Part shown: positions 5,690-7,993 of the stretch, one piece after another
Layout of the letters: every line of letters begins with the position of its first letter
Numbering within the stretch: the first letter of the stretch is position 1
Assembly (NCBI GenBank): GCA_964595365.1
Contig: CAZQQC010000131.1
Span: forward strand, 1 to 7,993
DNA length: 7,993 nt
Source: Fen-1258 sp964595365
Lineage (GTDB): Bacteria > Bacteroidota > Ignavibacteria > Ignavibacteriales > Melioribacteraceae
Direction: 5' to 3'
Program-made: the position numbers and the translations under genes
Notes under the pieces: model-generated
The model's input: only the letters and a program-made list of their open reading frames with translations
Told to the model about the DNA's origin: nothing
Database searches by the model: none

Positions 5690-6097
5690 ATGAAAATTCG
5701 ATTTTTGTTTATCGTTCAATTTTTCTTTATAAGCTTAAGTATTGTAAAGGCACAAATCGATTATTCAAAACCGGAAGTAGTTGCTGGAAAATTTTTAGAG
5801 CTTTATTTCAAAGGTGATTGGTTCAACGCTAGCAAACTTTACGGGTCCACCAACTGCGAGGATCAAATTTCGTTCATGCTAAAAAAAATGATGACGGATG
5901 ACGACTATATCGACGAAGGAGAGTGTACATTCAAAGTTGATAGCTGTATTGTCGATCCGGTTAAGAACATTGCTAAATGCTACTTTACAAAATCTTGTTC
6001 TGCAGATAGTAGTCCAAAAAAGAATCATGTAAACCTTAAGAAGGTTGATAATAAATGGCTTGTGGACTACGTATATAAACGCGATAAGTATTTATAA
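5690..6097 (+). CDS. small secreted or periplasmic protein, possibly NTF2-like
   Basis: This 135-aa protein of unknown function begins with a clear Sec signal peptide, MKIRFLFIVQFFFISLSIVKA, with likely cleavage after VKA before QIDYS. The mature part, about 114 aa, begins with a helix PEVVAGKFLELYFKGDWFNASKLYG and ends with a strand NKWLVDYVY. That is the pattern of small NTF2-like or DUF4878-like domains, in which helices pack on a curved sheet. This fold call is tentative. Five cysteines (56, 79, 86, 97, 103) are all in the mature part, so disulfides are possible; there is no lipobox. AGAGG at 5680-5684 serves as ribosome binding site. It is divergent from atpD across the repeat-rich spacer and is the first of five plus-strand genes; a 66-base gap separates it from the next. 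Confidence 0.8.
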   Translation: MKIRFLFIVQFFFISLSIVKAQIDYSKPEVVAGKFLELYFKGDWFNASKLYGSTNCEDQISFMLKKMMTDDDYIDEGECTFKVDSCIVDPVKNIAKCYFTKSCSADSSPKKNHVNLKKVDNKWLVDYVYKRDKYL

Positions 6098-6107
6098 ACA
6101 TGCAAGA

Positions 6108-6115
6108 TAATTTTG
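6108..6115 (+). promoter_or_regulatory. candidate -7 box TAATTTTG before the pore-like membrane protein
   Basis: TAATTTTG is an exact match to the Bacteroidota -7 element TAnnTTTG and lies 48 bases before ATG 6164. No TTTG is found 19-21 bases upstream, so only half of a promoter is visible. Confidence 0.25.
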
Positions 6116-6163
6116 TTTTGATATATTGAGCTGTCAAAAAATCCTTCAGACTCACCGGAATTT

Positions 6164-6547
6164 ATGAGAGAGAACGCGCGGAATAAAAAATTTTGGTTTG
6201 AACACCGGAAAGAACCTCTTTTACCGCGCCCGCTTTTCATTAAACGAGTTATAAAACATTCGGCAATCAGTTCAACTATTATTTTCATTTCTCTGATGAT
6301 TGGCGTTTTCGGATACCATCTTATAGAGAACATGAGCTGGGTCGATTCTCTCTTAAATGCTTCGATGATTTTAGGGGGGATGGGTCCTGTGAACGAACTC
6401 CGTACAGACACCGGTAAAATTTTTGCTTCATTATATGCTTTATTTTCCGGCATTGTCTTTCTAGTTACTGCCGGAATTATACTCGCTCCGGCTGTTCATC
6501 GTTTACTCCACAGCATGCACATAGATGATAAAGACAACGGTCTATGA
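6164..6547 (+). CDS. two-helix membrane protein with a potassium-channel-like pore layout
   Basis: This 127-aa inner-membrane protein has a basic, cytoplasmic-looking N terminus rich in Arg and Lys. TM1 follows at about 33-54 (HSAISSTIIFISLMIGVFGYHLI), then a re-entrant-looking segment WVDSLLNASMILGGMGPV (59-76), a polar loop, and TM2 at about 85-110 (KIFASLYALFSGIVFLVTAGIILAPAVHR). The helix-pore loop-helix order is that of two-TM potassium channels, but the usual TVGYG filter is replaced by GGMGPV. I recall similar uncharacterised proteins in Proteobacteria with a conserved GMGPV segment, so this appears to be a family feature and not decay. Ion conduction is not shown. No strong ribosome binding site precedes the ATG (GGAA only 3 bases away). 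Upstream the frame is open to CTG 6131 without a better start. Its neighbours give no clear functional hint. Confidence 0.82.
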   Translation: MRENARNKKFWFEHRKEPLLPRPLFIKRVIKHSAISSTIIFISLMIGVFGYHLIENMSWVDSLLNASMILGGMGPVNELRTDTGKIFASLYALFSGIVFLVTAGIILAPAVHRLLHSMHIDDKDNGL

Positions 6548-6552
6548 TACAA

Positions 6553-6560
6553 TAATTTTG
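6553..6560 (+). promoter_or_regulatory. candidate -7 box TAATTTTG before the GerMN-gdx-trmH unit
   Basis: This second exact TAATTTTG lies 5 bases after the stop of the pore-like gene and 62 bases before GTG 6623. As with the copy at 6108, no TTTG stands at the proper distance upstream. A 6-bp hairpin (TGCTTT 6569-6574, AAAGCA 6581-6586) lies between it and the ribosome binding site. Confidence 0.27.
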
Positions 6561-6622
6561 AATGGCGCTGCTTTATAGTAAAAGCAAAAACATAAATCCA
6601 GCTTCGAAGAAGGAAAATAATT

Positions 6623-7132
6623 GTGAAAAGATTTTTCAACATTGTAATCTTGATCGCCACAATTGCATCTGCGGGATATTTTGTTTGGAATAGACTCAGC
6701 AAAAAAAACGGCACGGAATCTAAAGAAGCAACTCTCGATATTTACCTAATTGGATACGACAATTCAAGCACTGTTGGCAAAAGAACACTCTGCAGTGATA
6801 CTGTAACGCCTATATCAAAAACTGTTACTGTTGAAAAGTCGGAAATAGAAGCAGCAATGAACGAATTGTTTGCCCAACACGATACCCTTCAATTACACAA
6901 CTTCATCGAGGGTCCGGGTTTAATGCTGATAAACGTATTTGTCGCCGATGATATTGCCGAGATATATATGACAGGCGATTTCAAGATACAGATTAAATGC
7001 GACGTTGATAGAATACGTTATCAACTTTATGAAACTGTCAGGCAATTTAAGGATTTGAAGCAAGTTAAGTTTTACATCAACAATCAGTCTCTCGATAATT
7101 ACCTTGCGATTGCCGAAAAAGGATTTCATTAA
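6623..7132 (+). CDS. membrane-anchored GerMN-domain protein
   Basis: This 169-aa protein has one N-terminal hydrophobic segment (about 5-22, FNIVILIATIASAGYFVW) that acts as a membrane anchor or uncleaved signal, so the rest lies outside the cytoplasm. Residues of about 35-160 fit the GerMN domain, first described in the spore germination protein GerM and now known in many non-sporulating bacteria. Supporting elements are EATLDIYLIGYD, the helix EKSEIEAAMNELF, LINVFVADDIAEIYMTGDF, and RIRYQLYETVRQFKDLKQVKFYINNQSL, the typical pattern of a helix leading to a final strand. GerMN proteins are often linked to cell-envelope processes, but the role here is unknown. The start is GTG, supported by AAGGA at 6610-6614. 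Its TAA overlaps the next gene's ATG by one base, so the genes are translationally coupled. Confidence 0.82.
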   Translation: MKRFFNIVILIATIASAGYFVWNRLSKKNGTESKEATLDIYLIGYDNSSTVGKRTLCSDTVTPISKTVTVEKSEIEAAMNELFAQHDTLQLHNFIEGPGLMLINVFVADDIAEIYMTGDFKIQIKCDVDRIRYQLYETVRQFKDLKQVKFYINNQSLDNYLAIAEKGFH

Positions 7133-7455
7133 TGTCCTGGTTTTACATTTTTATCGCTTCAGTTTTCGAAATCAGCTGGGCAGTTGGATTAAAATACAGC
7201 CAAGGTTTCACTCAACTTAAAGCTTCGGTCTTCACTGTTATCACGATGATTCTTAGCTATATTTTTCTTGCCATGGGCGCTAAAGAATTGCCGATCGGGA
7301 CTGCTTACGCTGTTTGGACCGGCATTGGTGCTGCCGGAACTGCAATTTACGGAATATTTTTTTTCAATGAGTCCAGAGAACCATTAAGAATTTTTTTCAT
7401 TTTCGTGATCGTTGTAGGCATTGTGGGATTACGTTTAACATATAAAGCCGGCTGA
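7132..7455 (+). CDS. sugE: small multidrug resistance family exporter, SugE/Gdx (guanidinium exporter) type
   Basis: This 107-aa protein has four membrane helices. It is a small multidrug resistance transporter of the SugE/Gdx branch, whose members work as dual-topology dimers exchanging guanidinium for protons. Glu13 in TM1 (VFEISWAVGLKYSQGF) is the proton- and substrate-binding residue. Trp16, Ser42, Tyr59 and Trp62 (GTAYAVWTGIGA) are the other binding-site residues known from characterised Gdx proteins, and all are present. Residue 10 is Ser where the Gdx proteins I recall have Gly. Length and sequence favour Gdx over the EmrE-type drug exporters. Gdx genes are often controlled by guanidine riboswitches, but here the ATG overlaps the GerMN stop (TAATG), leaving no room for one directly upstream. 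Guanidinium as the real substrate is inferred from family. Confidence 0.93.
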   Translation: MSWFYIFIASVFEISWAVGLKYSQGFTQLKASVFTVITMILSYIFLAMGAKELPIGTAYAVWTGIGAAGTAIYGIFFFNESREPLRIFFIFVIVVGIVGLRLTYKAG

Positions 7456-7458
7456 AAA

Positions 7459-7992
7459 ATGAAAAAACTCTCTCATGAAGAAATTTCCAGAAATAGAAAC
7501 ACGGTAGAAACTTTACACCTGGTGAAGAAACTTCCGGTATATGTTGTGTTGAACAGTATCCGCAGCAGTTATAATGTCGGTTCAATTTTCAGAACATCCG
7601 ACGGTGCGATGATCGAGAAACTTTTTCTTTGCGGCTACACCCCTCACCCGCCGAAGAAAGAAGTTTTGAAAACTGCACTCGGTTCTCAAAATAGTGTTAG
7701 CTGGGAATATGCTAAGAACCCAAAAGATGTAATTGCTGAACTGAAAAAGAAAGGTGTGAAAATTTGTGCACTAGAGCTAACCGAATCAAGTATGCCGCAC
7801 TATAGCCTTACCAAAGAAGTTTTTCCTATGGCGTTGCTTATCGGCAATGAAATTACCGGTGTGTCGCAAGAACTCTTAGACCTTTGCGATCTGTCAATCG
7901 AAATACCGCAATACGGAATTAAACAATCTCTGAATGTAGCTGTTGCTTACGGCATTGCAATTTTTGAACTGAGAAGAATTTTTGATACGTAG
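7459..7992 (+). CDS. SpoU/TrmH-family RNA 2'-O-methyltransferase
   Basis: This 177-aa SPOUT-fold enzyme is predicted to transfer a methyl group from S-adenosylmethionine to a ribose 2'-OH of tRNA or rRNA. The three family motifs are present. Motif 1 is VLNSIRSSYNVGSIFRTSDG (30-49) with the likely catalytic Arg45 and Asn32. Motif 2 is ALLIGNEITGV (125-135). Motif 3 is IEIPQYGIKQSLNVAVAYGI (147-166), which forms the SAM-binding knot. The protein consists of little more than the catalytic domain and lacks the N-terminal RNA-binding extension of larger SpoU enzymes. It most resembles the tRNA Gm18 (TrmH) group, but the exact target is not fixed by sequence. ATG 7459 comes 3 bases after the exporter stop with no clear Shine-Dalgarno sequence. 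The TAG stop ends one base before the window edge, so the gene is complete. Confidence 0.93.
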   Translation: MKKLSHEEISRNRNTVETLHLVKKLPVYVVLNSIRSSYNVGSIFRTSDGAMIEKLFLCGYTPHPPKKEVLKTALGSQNSVSWEYAKNPKDVIAELKKKGVKICALELTESSMPHYSLTKEVFPMALLIGNEITGVSQELLDLCDLSIEIPQYGIKQSLNVAVAYGIAIFELRRIFDT

Positions 7993-7993
7993 T

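Noticed and set aside
6067..6453. A 128-codon minus-strand open frame opposite the pore-like membrane protein
   Set aside because: The plus-strand frame encodes a coherent two-helix protein with a recognisable family pattern, while the minus-strand translation shows no domain, and it also runs into the end of the preceding gene.
6569..6586. TGCTTT/AAAGCA hairpin as a terminator after the pore-like gene
   Set aside because: The stem is only 6 AT-rich base pairs and is followed by A residues, not a T tract, on the plus strand.

Overview
The window is an AT-rich stretch of bacterial chromosome carrying core energy-metabolism genes. Gene content and gene order fit the Bacteroidota/Chlorobi assemblage, perhaps an Ignavibacteria-like member. 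Three things suggest this: atpD-atpC stand alone, without the other ATP synthase genes; several upstream regions hold TAnnTTTG-like -7 boxes of the Bacteroidota type; and the proteins have a matching general character. This placement is an inference, because no rRNA or other decisive marker is present.

Layout. Bases 1-1774 (+) hold the end of nuoM and a complete nuoN, the proton-pumping membrane subunits at the end of a complex I operon. Bases 1877-3274 (+) form a likely three-gene unit: an unrecognised 91-aa protein, an A-type iron-sulfur carrier (IscA/SufA/ErpA family), and a manganese-type superoxide dismutase. The dismutase reads either from a TTG start with a twin-arginine leader or from an internal ATG with a good ribosome binding site. 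A hairpin terminator follows at about 3304-3331. Bases 3369-5206 (-) hold atpD-atpC, convergent with the dismutase gene and preceded by a plausible Bacteroidota-type promoter.

Bases 5207-5689 have no convincing gene. They form a spacer between divergent genes that is rich in direct and inverted repeats: three copies of a TTACRCAAGG core plus several hairpins. This is the least explained part of the window. Bases 5690-7992 (+) carry five genes on one strand: a small secreted protein, a two-helix membrane protein resembling a potassium-channel pore with an atypical filter, a membrane-anchored GerMN-domain protein, a SugE/Gdx-type small multidrug resistance exporter, and a SpoU/TrmH-family RNA methyltransferase. 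The last three are packed with a 1-base overlap and a 3-base gap, so they are probably co-transcribed.

Functionally, the first two thirds join respiratory proton pumping (Nuo), ATP synthesis (F1 beta and epsilon), Fe-S cluster supply and superoxide defence, which is a coherent aerobic-respiration neighbourhood. I see no CRISPR array, transposase, phage gene, tRNA or rRNA. The observations most worth a second look are the dual-start dismutase, the repeat-rich spacer and the pore-like membrane protein.
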